NCBI GenBank assembly: GCA_947462335.1
Contig: OX381713.1
Span: 20,762,381-20,826,380, forward strand
Length of the DNA stretch: 64,000 nt
From: Harmothoe impar
Taxonomy: Eukaryota > Annelida > Polychaeta > Phyllodocida > Polynoidae
Direction: 5' to 3'
The position numbers were made by a program, and so were the translations under genes. The notes beneath the pieces were generated by a model. That model had not been told where the DNA came from. It did not search any database and worked only from the letters and a program-made list of their open reading frames with translations. Positions 12,772 to 22,334 of the stretch are shown here, piece after piece; position 1 is the first letter of the stretch; each line of letters begins with the position of its first letter.

Positions 12772-13020
12772 CTTAGCCCTTCAAGGACGGCATGTCGCTA
12801 AAAGTTAACATTTGTGGTCATGATGCACCAATTCAGCCCCGGTAAGTAACTCACCGATGCTACATTGCTGCATCATGCCGACCCGTCGGGGGTGTATCAA
12901 CCCTATTGGGTCGTACAGGATTTTAACCCTTTACATGTTTAAGGACGGCATGATGTCTTAATGCATCATGCCTTGGTAATAATGATGCATTAAGGCATTA
13001 TACCGACCGTAAAGGGTTAA
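12772..13020. repeat. copies 3-4 of clustered fold-back family
   Basis: Two neighbouring units. The right-hand one (about 12,928-13,020) is almost a full palindrome. It opens with TTAACCCTTTA, has GGCATGATG...TTAATGCATCATG, then ATGATGCATTAAGGCAT, and closes with TAAAGGGTTAA. The TTAACCCTTTA termini probably mark the element ends. Confidence 0.6.
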
Positions 13021-13365
13021 CAGTCTCCGGCAGCACACCTTAGTGGTACATGTACAGACCCTGATTGGTAACTGATTGATGAACGATCCACATGGAATTT
13101 AACCTGGGAATTGATTAATTGATTGATTGAGTTTAACGTCCCAGCGCACTGTACCACAGAGAGTACCTTTTGCGACCGTCGAAACGAGGACGTTGAAGAG
13201 AAATCCTTTTCTATATTATCACGCTGCCATTTCCAGATCTGAATTATTCCATCAAGTACAAAGCAATTACCTCATAATTAATTGTACATGTCTGTACCAG
13301 AATTAAAGACCAGCTTTTCTTCTTCTTGTTACAGTGTTATTTTCTCCTGTCTCCCTCTTTCGCAG

Positions 13366-13392
13366 TCTGAGTCTCTGGACGTGAAAGGCGAG
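13366..13392 (+). CDS. candidate 27-bp microexon
   Basis: A pyrimidine-rich tract ending in CTCTTTCGCAG precedes 27 bases that read as nine open codons (Ser-Glu-Ser-Leu-Asp-Val-Lys-Gly-Glu). They are followed directly by GTAGGTAA, a strong donor. Length divisible by three, both splice sites and an open frame together suggest an in-frame microexon of an unidentified plus-strand gene. No flanking exons were recognised, so it could be coincidence. Confidence 0.35.
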
Positions 13393-14649
13393 GTAGGTAA
13401 CCATAGCTACATTTACTTACTAGTAAAGGAGCTACGTAACTTTAATGAAACATTTTAAGTACAGAATGTCGTGGGATACAGCCACAGTCAAATGAGTCTC
13501 CAGTTGTATTTTTCAGTAGATACACTGTGACTTGGTGAGTAGTCGAGAGCTATATACATAAGGATAACGTTTCAGTACGCTATGGCCCCGGGCTATGGCC
13601 TTCATCAGATCCTAGCCAATACTAACCAATTCCAAGAAAATCCAGCTATTTATACTGTAGTAATGCATAACAGGACGAATGAAGGATCACGGGTCATGTT
13701 AAAAGCACGGGTCCACTATCCTATGTAAAATGCAATGATATTGATAGCTGTTTGTATATCAAACTGATGCAACAACTACAGTATCATGCTGGTATCACAT
13801 GTTGTTATGACTGTTTGTGAGGTAGATGTGTTAATTCATGAGCGTTCGATGGTATTGTATGGAATGCACCGTGTGAAATTCAAGTCATGTAATACTAATT
13901 TAACGTGTAATGTACACCATCGGGGGAACAAGAGAACACCCCCCCCCCTCCTGCCACACCCTTCAGCCCTCTCTCTATCCTCATACCATAGATTTGACCA
14001 AGTCACTGCATCCTGTAAAATGATAACATGCACATTTAAATGTTGTAGACTACCGGTGAGTCATGTTGCAGAATCACATGCTTCCTATGGCCCATGATGG
14101 TGTGTGAAACAAGAAACATGTTTATACAACTGTTACATACATGATCTAAATGCATCGTGAAAACAAGGTGGTATGTTGATCCCCCCCCCCTCCCCCAGCC
14201 CCTTCCCCACACATACCGATGCTGTAATCCTATGCTAGTCGGGGTGGGATCAGGGATCGGGTTGTACAAACTGATTAACTGCACTAATTCCAGCTGGCAC
14301 CAACACACCGAGGTCAGCACAGCCACTCCATAACACTCGGTAATGTGCTCTAACACTAATATTGTCCTTTTTTTCTTTTTTCTTCTTTTTCCCCCTTCTT
14401 TTTGTTTTTGTCTTTTGAAACAAAAAAGTTGTGTTCTGACTGTGTTCATGACTTTATACCCGACTTACCTCATATTTTTGAGATACCCGCAGTCTTTTGG
14501 GTCTTTATTTATTTACTTTATTTTATCTATTCTTTTTTTTGGTGGGGAGGGGGGGGGGCTGTCAAAAATGGTAAACTATATGAAAATAAGACCTCAGCAC
14601 AAAAACCTACCAGCACAATATGTCTTACAAATAGCCATTCCAGTTCTAG

Positions 14650-14840
14650 TTAACCGTTTAAAGACAGCATAGTGCCTTTATATATGTATGACATTGTTGC
14701 TCTGGCAACTCCTCTGTGCTTCATTCATGCATCATGCCAACACTACAGGGGGTTGATGATACATAGCCGCAGGGTCAGGATGGAATTGGTGCATCATGAC
14801 AACAAATGAACATGACGCCGTAGGGTATTCCTTAAAGGGT
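14650..14840. repeat. copy 5 of clustered fold-back family
   Basis: Begins TTAACCGTTTAAAGACAGCAT, contains TTCATGCATCATGCCAAC and GGTGCATCATGACAAC, and closes with CCTTAAAGGGTTGAAA. This is the same ends-and-core order as the 12.8-13.0 kb copies. Confidence 0.5.
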
Positions 14841-15454
14841 TGAAACAATAGATACTCTTTAAATATTAATTTTGTTTGCGGAAAGAAATACTCTAAATAG
14901 AAACGCCTATTAAATAATAAACCCAGACCAGTCAGGTTTTTTTTATCATCCCATGTGACTTCACCTAACTTTTCTGTGAGTTGCCAAGTAGATTATCCCC
15001 CAGTTGGTTTTTCTATTTATAGATCTACAGAAAACAGTCGGCTCAGTGATAAAGGGGAGTCGATTATTCGTTTAGCTTCAACCAGCTAGCTATAATATCA
15101 TGCATTTTCCTACCAGCAAAGCCTGACAATTCCCTGTGCCTCATACCAAAAGCCTGCGGCGTAAATTGCCTCCAATTGAGTAGTTTGGTGATTTGGAAAA
15201 AGTCGGTCAGATAAAAGCACCACACAATAGAGCAATTGACAAATCGATCACAATTACGGGAGTGACATTTGAGAACTTGCGAAAACAGTCTGGCCCTGTT
15301 TCCTGCTTGTTTGGTGGATGGTTGTTGTTTCACCCCCCCCCCCCTCCCCTCTATATTCAATCCCTCTAGTTTCCCTCCCTGTTAAAACTGCACCCCCCTG
15401 CCCCATCCCTTCTTTTCTCCAACACTGCCACTTCCCCATTGATTTCCATTCTAA

Positions 15455-15665
15455 CCCTTTTCAGGGTGGTATAATACCTTTATATTACTAAGGGGTTATG
15501 CTTGTAAGTCATAATGCAGGATCGGCTATGCGTCGGTGCATCATGCCAACAATCTGGGAGGGTATCAATCCCGTATGTTCAGCATGATGCATGAATGCAG
15601 CACTGGCGAGCTGCATCAACATATCGTGCCAGCAAATGACCTAAGGCATTCAGCGTAATCAGTGC
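15455..15665. repeat. copy 6 of clustered fold-back family
   Basis: Contains ACCCTTTTCAGGGTGGTAT near the left edge, then GTGCATCATGCCAAC and CAGCATGATGCATGAATGCA in inverted order. It is degenerate and its right end is not sharp. Confidence 0.45.
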
Positions 15666-15885
15666 GCGGTACGCTTTAGTGCAAATACAATGTACAATTT
15701 TATTTTGGGTCATTTTAACATTGTCTACTACTTAGTAAAATTCAGCGGGGAAGAACTAAGTACATGCCTACTCCCTCTCCAGTTGTATATCACATATTTC
15801 AGAGTCGATAATGCTCCCGTCCCTCCTTCATATCCTTCCTCTTCTCTGCATTTCCTCGCTCGGATCCGTGTTTGCTCCAAATCCT

Positions 15886-16065
15886 CCCCCCCCCCCCCCC
15901 CGACACACACACTCATCCCCACCCACGCCCCAGGTGAGGGCTCGTCACGGTCTGCTGGTGGCGTGTCAGTGGTGGCCATTAGGCTGTAACCATGGTAACC
16001 GAGGTAAACAGGCCCAGATTAGGTGTTGGCCACGTACAGGTGTGTGGGGGGGGGGGGGGGGGGGT
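15886..16065. repeat. poly(C) and poly(G) tracts
   Basis: A C run at about 15,886-15,901 followed by an ACAC stretch, and a G run of about 18 at 16,046-16,063. Frames crossing these runs are open only because of low complexity. Confidence 0.85.
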
Positions 16066-16926
16066 GACCTACTGAGGGCAGAGTCAGGAGAGACGAGGTA
16101 CTGGGTAGAACGGATTGGGTACCTGGGACTCTTTTCCCTATTTACAGAGTCACAATTTCACTAAATTAATAATGAGAAAATGTAGTCGATCACATTCGAT
16201 ACAGATGATGACCGAGTATCTTATTTGAAATTTTGTAGGGATTAAATGAATATATCAACATAATGCAGACACGTATTTCAGTCCAGTTTGCTTTCTCCAG
16301 TTTTTGATTTGCTTGATCTCGAAAGTTGCAAAACAGCGCAAAACTTTTTTTGGCCCATCAAAGGCAGACGGGTGCATGGCGGGATGCATGGTTTATCGCA
16401 CCGTCCTTAATAAGCTCGAAAGTTAGGCAATCCTGTGCCGGACAAAACCTTTATTAAATCTAATGAATTCATCACCCTCCCTATCTACACACACTGAGGT
16501 GTAATCATACAACCGATGCCCAGACCAAATGGAAATATTTAATTCAACCACTGGAAGGGAGCGATCGAGGTGGGGGTGGGGGGTATATGGTACCATAAAT
16601 GTCAACAGTGTCCTGTGAAGTTTGAATAGGGTGAACAGCCTTTAGTAGCAGCACAGTAGCAATGTGTGTGTGTGGGGGGAGGGGTGTAGTGAGTACCGTA
16701 GTGTTTAGCAGGCACCAGGTGTAGGGAGTAGGAAGGTGGTGGTTAGGGTGCAGTGTGCTGGAACTGAGTCAGGACTGCCTGCTACTGGAAGTCTGCCATC
16801 TAGATCCTGCAATGAGGACTTCTGTAAAGGGAACGTGGGGGGGGGGGCTTTAATAGGGAATGGGGACTATAATAGTTGACCAGAACGATGAGAACAGACT
16901 TAAGTTAAGCAGTTGTTTGTATACTA

Positions 16927-17058
16927 CACAGCCAAAAATGATTATCTCATTTCAAGAACATAAGATAAATAAACTCGTCTGACGGACAAATGACTACCGG
17001 TAGTTTATTTATCTCATTTTCTTGAAATTAATGATATAATGAGTTATTTTTGGCTGTG
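16927..17058. mobile_element. palindromic mariner-like miniature element, TA target site
   Basis: TA at 16,925-16,926, then CACAGCCAAAAAT, and at the other end ATTTTTGGCTGTG followed by TA at 17,059-17,060. The arms continue inward through ATTTCAAGAA and GATAAATAAACT to a small centre near 16,990, so most of the 132 bp folds back. The TA duplication and size fit a Tc1/mariner-type non-autonomous element. Confidence 0.8.
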
Positions 17059-17139
17059 TACAAATACAAAACCAAGAGGAACAGCCAGGCATATCTATGA
17101 TGAATGGTATTGTCGATGCACACCTTATAAAAATCGAAC

Positions 17140-17171
17140 GTGTGACTGCATCACAAATGACTCAGGTTCGG
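17140..17171 (+). repeat. dispersed TGACTCAGGTT motif, copy 1
   Basis: GTGTGACTGCATCACA, an interrupted palindrome, is followed by AATGACTCAGGTTCGG. Related copies lie at 43,777-43,810 and 53,267-53,302, and a shortened GACTCAGGTTCAGG lies at about 17,470. TGACTCA is also the AP-1 consensus, but the longer shared context suggests common descent. Confidence 0.5.
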
Positions 17172-17239
17172 GGGGAAATGTAGTATCATCATATAGGAGT
17201 ATACATATAATAATATTGTTCATCCCCAAATCCCAAGCT

Positions 17240-17445
17240 AATGTCCCAACCCCATGTCCCAACCCCGAGTCCCACCCCCGAGTCTCACCCCCGAGTCCCA
17301 ACCCCGAGTCCCTCCCCCGAGTCCCAACCCCGAGTCCCAACCCCGAGTCCCAACCCCGAGTCCCAACCCCTAGTCCCACCCCCGAGTTCCACCCCTGAGT
17401 CCCAACCCCGAGTCCCACCCCCGAGTCTCACCCCCGAGTCCTTTC
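17240..17445 (-). repeat. 13-bp C-rich tandem repeat (G-rich on minus strand)
   Basis: About fifteen units of CCCAACCCCGAGT or CCCACCCCCGAGT. The minus strand therefore has GGG and GGGG runs spaced by 3-5 bases throughout, the layout of a G-quadruplex-prone array. The open frames crossing it read Pro-rich on plus and Gly-rich on minus, but these are by-products of the repeat. Confidence 0.85.
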
Positions 17446-17499
17446 CCCTTCCCCTTCCCCCGTTAACTAGACTCAGGTTCAGGTAGAGGTGTGAAGGGA

Positions 17500-20390
17500 A
17501 ATGTATCATTTATCATAGTAAGAAAGAGAAAGGGTGCACTCTTGTATTAATGGGATTCTTAAAGATGTGACCTTTGACCTTGATTTTGACCTTTTTCCGA
17601 CCAAGATATCATCCTACACATAACAGAAATGAATTCAGCACCTTTGGTTTACCCTAGTCCACTATCCATATCCATCCATTGCTCCCCCTATTATATCCTG
17701 GCTGGACTGTTTCGGATAGCATACCCAAATTGTGCGTCACAAGTCAGGAACTCACAACTACCTATAGGCCTGCACCACACAACCTATAGGTCGCATGACG
17801 CAGGTGCCCTAAGAAAGCCACACCGAGTGAGGCAAGCCGCGCAAAAGAAGGGTATACTCAAAAAAAATGTGGACATTGACTTTCTTTTGGGGGGGTACTT
17901 AGGCCCAAATTCAAATTTTCATGTTCCCCGATCTTGGCTATCTATGTCTTTTGTCCTCTCACGTCTATGTCAGACACACACTGAATAAAAAGCTCCCATG
18001 TCCATATTGTAAGTAACAGCGAATAGTGCTTAGTAGGGTCCACGGCCCCCACTGAGCTAAACCTCGGGGGGGAGGTCAGGTGTTTCTGTTCACAGAAACA
18101 GGGTAGTCAACTCTATGTCCCCCCTCTGCTTTGAGCATAGCATTCTGGTGAAAATGCATGCATTTGAATGCATTAAAATGCCATAATCTAATGGATTTGC
18201 ATAATAAATAATATTACTGGGATGCAGAACACACAATTTTGCATTAAACTGGAGATATACCCACATTTAGCAAAGTCCCCCCTCTGCTTTGTGTCAACAT
18301 TGCTGCGGTCCTCAAAGCACATGGCCTGCATACCTACAACACTGTAGGGAGCAAGGAAGGGACAGGGGTCTGTACACAAATAGCACAGGTAGCCAAGTGT
18401 AGCAGTCAGAGTGGCCCACACTGTCCTACCTGACGGTAGGACTAGGACTCTGCTTGGAGACAAAGGTCAGTTGGTGCGCGTGGTAGGGTCTGAGCTATAT
18501 CCTACTACAGGGTTGTCTGTTTTTGTTCTCAAAATATTTGTCATGTATTGAACAACACTGGACAGCAACATATATATTAAATTACCATTAAATTACCATA
18601 CCGGTATCTAACATACTGCAGCGTATGTTGGGCCTAGTATATGATATAGGATGGCATCTCCTTTGGGAAGTAGTGTAGTACTTCCCTGTGTTAAATTACC
18701 ATTGGATCCAGTCAAAGCTTGCTGAAAAAAAGTGTCTCACCCCGGTTTGGTCGGCTGCCGAGATCTGTCCCATTGACTTAGCACTGAGCCCGTTCAATAT
18801 GTAACTGTTAAATGTCAAGGGTTATCTACAGGCTCCCATAGGGCTCTATGCTGAAGCAAATTACCACCATTTTAGACACAAAATTAAAATCATGCTTTTC
18901 AGGGGGAAGCGTTTGAAAATGGATTAAAGCGCGATTACATAGGAAGGACAACATTGTACCGCATCTAATGACACAAAATTGAGAGAAAAAGCTCCAATTT
19001 TGAAGGAATGACAGCTGTTTTAAATTTTAGGCTGAGAGACCCCCTGCTACCCGTCGCACAAGACTCAGAGTAAACCTGAGTCAATTATATACAGTGTACC
19101 AGGTAATGCATATTGTGTTCTTTTGTATTCTGCAAATCAAATCTCATCAATGAATGTACCGGTAGATGCCTGATATCCCCATGTGTAATCTGATCCCCGC
19201 TGCCTAATGAGTGGCATAATGAGATCCCTGTCTCTAACACTCAGTGACACGACAGTAATAGGACTGTTAATAATGATGATAGCTACCAGAGACTAGGGCT
19301 ATATTTTTAGATATAGTGGGATAGCTATAACATGTTACATGTATCATGTAATGGGGCAGACCTGGCCTTGTGCCCACTTCCCACTGGTAGTGCCGTATGT
19401 ATAAGGCGATATATTAACAATTGGTGTGGACTTTAACAAGCAGCTAGTGCCTACTTTTGGATTTCTCTACACATACCTCTCCCCCTAATATGGGTGACCC
19501 CCATCTACTGTACACGGTAGAGAAGCCCTGTATATGTGTACTCACTAAAGGCACCACTATGGGGAAACTTCAATGTGGCTTTGTGTAAAATGTTAGTGGT
19601 GTGTGTGTGGTTTCTGTTGTAGACTTGGTTGTACACTGATCTTATTTATACTGGACAGGCTGTGGTTGACTAAGGATGCATACTACAGCCTACAGATTAT
19701 AGAGCATTGACAGAGGAGAACGGTTCTTGTAATCTAAATGGCACAAATTGGATCAATATCATACATTTTGGTAGGCTTTGGATAAGATTTCACAAGTGTG
19801 TCTGAATATTTTGGTTTGGGACTTGCATGGTTGACCTGTGTTGTTCTGGGTGGGTTCATATCCACAGATAGTCTATTCTGTCATTTTTCTGTAAAAGTTT
19901 CAAAAGTCTTTACATTGGAATCCTAGGTTCCTTCCAATTGGGAAGTGTCAAGCATAAAGACATATGCCATTAGGGAGCAAGATTCAATAGATCTATGACA
20001 GTCATTTGTATAGACAATTTGGTTGATCTTAAATATTCATGAAAAATACTAGGGATTTCTAGTCACTAATCCATTGTTCTCCACACCCTTTACCTACGTC
20101 TCAACTTGTAGTGCCACCTTCTAAGCGACCCCCCCCCCTCCCCCACACACACCTAACACACACACATACATATCTCCCCCCCCCCCCCACCCCTTGCCGT
20201 TCCTATTCCATCTTATGTTGCTGAACATCTGATACAACACATCAGCACAAACTCTGTCTGTAAACCCTCGTGTTGTACCACAGAGTACACACCCTAAGAC
20301 ACTTGTAAGTCAGCTCCACAGCAGGAGTGACCTTTTATTTACCACCCACAATAAACACCTCCAGATTCTGGGCTAAGCCTCCCGCCCTAT
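17500..20390. other. no gene recognised
   Basis: Contains two copies of CCCCCCTCTGCTTTG (about 18,119 and 18,278), TAAATTACCATT repeats near 18,576 and 18,691, and C-rich simple sequence at 20,129-20,190. No exon set or transposon could be supported. Confidence 0.35.
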
Positions 20391-20395
20391 GTTAA

Positions 20396-20490
20396 GGATA
20401 GATCCCTGTACGAGGGGTCTATGGCATTTAGACACCGACCGTAGGGAGGCTGTCTAAATGACATAGTCCCCGAGTTAATGGGATCTATCC
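20396..20490. repeat. two-tier fold-back structure
   Basis: Outer arms GGATAGATCCC (20,396-20,406) and GGGATCTATCC (20,480-20,490) enclose inner arms CTATGGCATTTAGACA (20,419-20,434) and TGTCTAAATGACATAG (20,451-20,466, one mismatch). An RNA from either strand would form a long hairpin. It is more probably a small fold-back element than a structured RNA gene. Confidence 0.65.
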
Positions 20491-20493
20491 GAC

Positions 20494-20620
20494 TTAGAAC
20501 CTGGTATTTAATGACCCTTTTATTACCTTTTAATTACCCTAAATGACCATGGGGTCTACGGCATATAGACACCCGCAAACCCTGCTCTCCCATTGGTCAA
20601 TTTGAAATACCAGGTTCTAA
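20494..20620. repeat. 127-bp element with 16-bp perfect terminal inverted repeats
   Basis: TTAGAACCTGGTATTT at 20,494-20,509 is exactly inverted at 20,605-20,620. No coding content. It lies immediately beside the fold-back at 20,396-20,490, so the two may be parts of one composite element. Confidence 0.65.
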
Positions 20621-20705
20621 AAAACCACAGCAGGGTCCACTCACAGACTACATCACTGCACCCAGCTGGGACCTGAGAGAGAACCATCACTGCTGTACGG
20701 CGGCC

Positions 20706-20747
20706 ATGGCTGTGATTGGGATGGAGGGATGGCCCCTTACTGAGACA
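20706..20747 (+). CDS. possible short first coding exon
   Basis: An ATG in a strong start context (GCGGCCATGGC) opens 14 codons that run to a donor-like GTGAGTG at 20,748. The flanking 20,640-20,740 is richer in GC than its surroundings. The LTR element begins 425 bp downstream, so if this exon is real the insertion lies in its first intron. No second exon was found. Confidence 0.22.
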
Positions 20748-21510
20748 GTGAGTGATAAGTTGATGCTAGATCTATAGCGCAATTTTCTTTGCTGCCTTTC
20801 AGCCTCCACCATGTGATTGAACTTCCTCATACTGTTGTATTTTACTGGTCAATAATGTGCTCAGTTCACTAAATACCAGCCCTAAATACCTTGGGTGACT
20901 TTTTTTTGTCCCGCTTGTCAGTCTCTGCAAAAAGAGGGGTTAGACACCTTAGTACTATTACTACCGTAGTCTATAGACCCACCACACACAGATATCAATC
21001 TGTATACACTCACTCCATATATCCCCGCTATCTCCCTTCCTATCTCATCAATCCCAGACCACAGTTGGCATTACAGGCAGATTACACGTCCTTGTTTATA
21101 AGGCTGCCCACTTGAGGGTCTGTAGGGGGCCCTTGAAGGGTAGGCCTACTACTGTTGGATCAGAAAGGACTGTGTCAGGTATGACCGGCGAGCCCGGCGA
21201 GCCCGGCGCTGCGGGCGCCCGCGTGTTCAAGCCGACGGCGGGAGACGCTACTCCCGCCGCCGGCACACGCAGGCGCGCGCCGGCCCGCATAGGCGGCGCT
21301 CCAGTCGGCACTCCCGCCGCCGCCAGGCGACGCTCATCCCGCACATTGTTTCCCACAGACCAGCATAAGGGTCACCCCTTTGATGTACACTAACAGGGGT
21401 AGACAAACTATGGAGGGGTATTGTGTGACTGTCTCTCTGACTGTTACAGCCCTCCAACCACTGTCAACTGACACTAACACTCAAGATGCCATGCTGGTAG
21501 CCTGGCCCCC

Positions 21511-21517
21511 TTAAATA
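21511..21517 (+). promoter_or_regulatory. TATA-like element of the LTR promoter
   Basis: TTAAATA lies about 270 bp upstream of the LTR poly(A) signal, so an R region of roughly 250 bp is implied. An initiator-like TCACTCT lies at about 21,549-21,555. The identical motif is present in the 3' LTR. Confidence 0.45.
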
Positions 21518-21783
21518 GGGTCAGGTCCCAGCACTGGGCATCTCCATCCTCACTCTACACTTGGACACCACTGAGCAAGGACCTCTCCACTGACTGAGAA
21601 CAAGGCTATAGGCTATGCCCTACTAGGCCCAACTATCAGACATGGTGTAGGACCCCCTTGGCTCTAGTCCAGTACTAACCTCAGGGTTATTAGGTATATT
21701 TACCAAGACCTATATTATTGTGTGGATAGGTGTAACTGAGTGGAACCTACATTGTACTTACTGTACTGTTGCTGTCAACTTGT

Positions 21784-21789
21784 AATAAA
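21784..21789 (+). terminator. poly(A) signal of the LTR
   Basis: AATAAA inside the LTR, repeated at 35,356-35,361 in the 3' copy. The downstream copy would terminate genomic and env transcripts. Confidence 0.7.
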
Positions 21790-21878
21790 TACCAACTATA
21801 CTACAAGACCTCAAGACTTAGTCAACTTCCTCATATTAAAGGGATCTCCCAACTAAGGGGATTCCTTGTATGACAAAG

Positions 21879-21888
21879 TGGTGGAGAA
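21879..21888 (+). other. primer binding site, possibly tRNA-Ala
   Basis: TGGTGGAGAA starts three bases after the 5' LTR. Primer sites begin with TGG, the complement of the tRNA CCA end. These ten bases match the complement of the 3' end of common animal tRNA-Ala (acceptor end TTCTCCACCA). The match stops after ten bases, so the tRNA identity is tentative; the position is secure. Confidence 0.6.
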
Positions 21889-22000
21889 GTCTCAACAAGA
21901 TCCCACAAGGTGGCAGCACAGACACCTCCACAGCCAAGGACCAGTAACACCCACCACACCTTCACACTCACCACAGTTGCAGGAAAAGACTCACCAGACC

Positions 22001-22250
22001 GTCACGGACGTCTCCAGACCGTCACGGACGTCACCAGACCGTCACAGACGTCACCAGACCGTCAATGACGTCACCAGACCGTCAATGACGTCACCAGACC
22101 GTCAATGACGTCACCAGACCGTCAATGACGTCACCAGACCGTCAATGACGTCACCAGACCGTCAATGACGTCACCAGACCGTCAATGATGTCACCAGACC
22201 GTCAATGACGTCACCAGACCGTCAATGACGTCACCAGACTGTCACAGAAG
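22001..22250 (+). promoter_or_regulatory. 20-bp tandem array with eight perfect CRE palindromes in the element leader
   Basis: Twelve exact 20-bp units (22,001-22,240) of the form GTCAATGACGTCACCAGACC, with half-units at each end. Eight units contain the full CREB/ATF palindrome TGACGTCA, starting at 22,066, 22,086, 22,106, 22,126, 22,146, 22,166, 22,206 and 22,226. The others carry one- or two-base variants. The array lies between primer site and gag, downstream of the presumed transcription start. Drosophila gypsy has its 12-site insulator in the same place, but those sites differ. Roles could be enhancer, insulator or RNA packaging; none is shown. Confidence 0.85.
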
Positions 22251-22334
22251 TCTAGAACACCTACAACAAGTCTGCATTACCCTAGCAAGTATACAATGTA
22301 CCTACTAGTACTACATTATTAGTATACCACAAGC

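Larger units (their letters stand above)
21173..21875 (+). repeat. 5' LTR
   Basis: 703 bp bounded by TGTCA and TGACA. The first 170 bp are strikingly CpG-rich. A TATA-like TTAAATA at 21,511-21,517 would place transcription start near 21,540-21,550. AATAAA at 21,784-21,789 would end R about 20 bp later. It differs from the 3' LTR by a 9-bp tandem duplication near the left end (about 21,189-21,206) and by a small cluster of changes at about 21,827-21,845 close to its right end. Confidence 0.95.

Noticed and set aside
22001..22250. CRISPR-like array
   Set aside because: The 20-bp units are strictly tandem with no variable spacers, in a eukaryotic retroelement leader.
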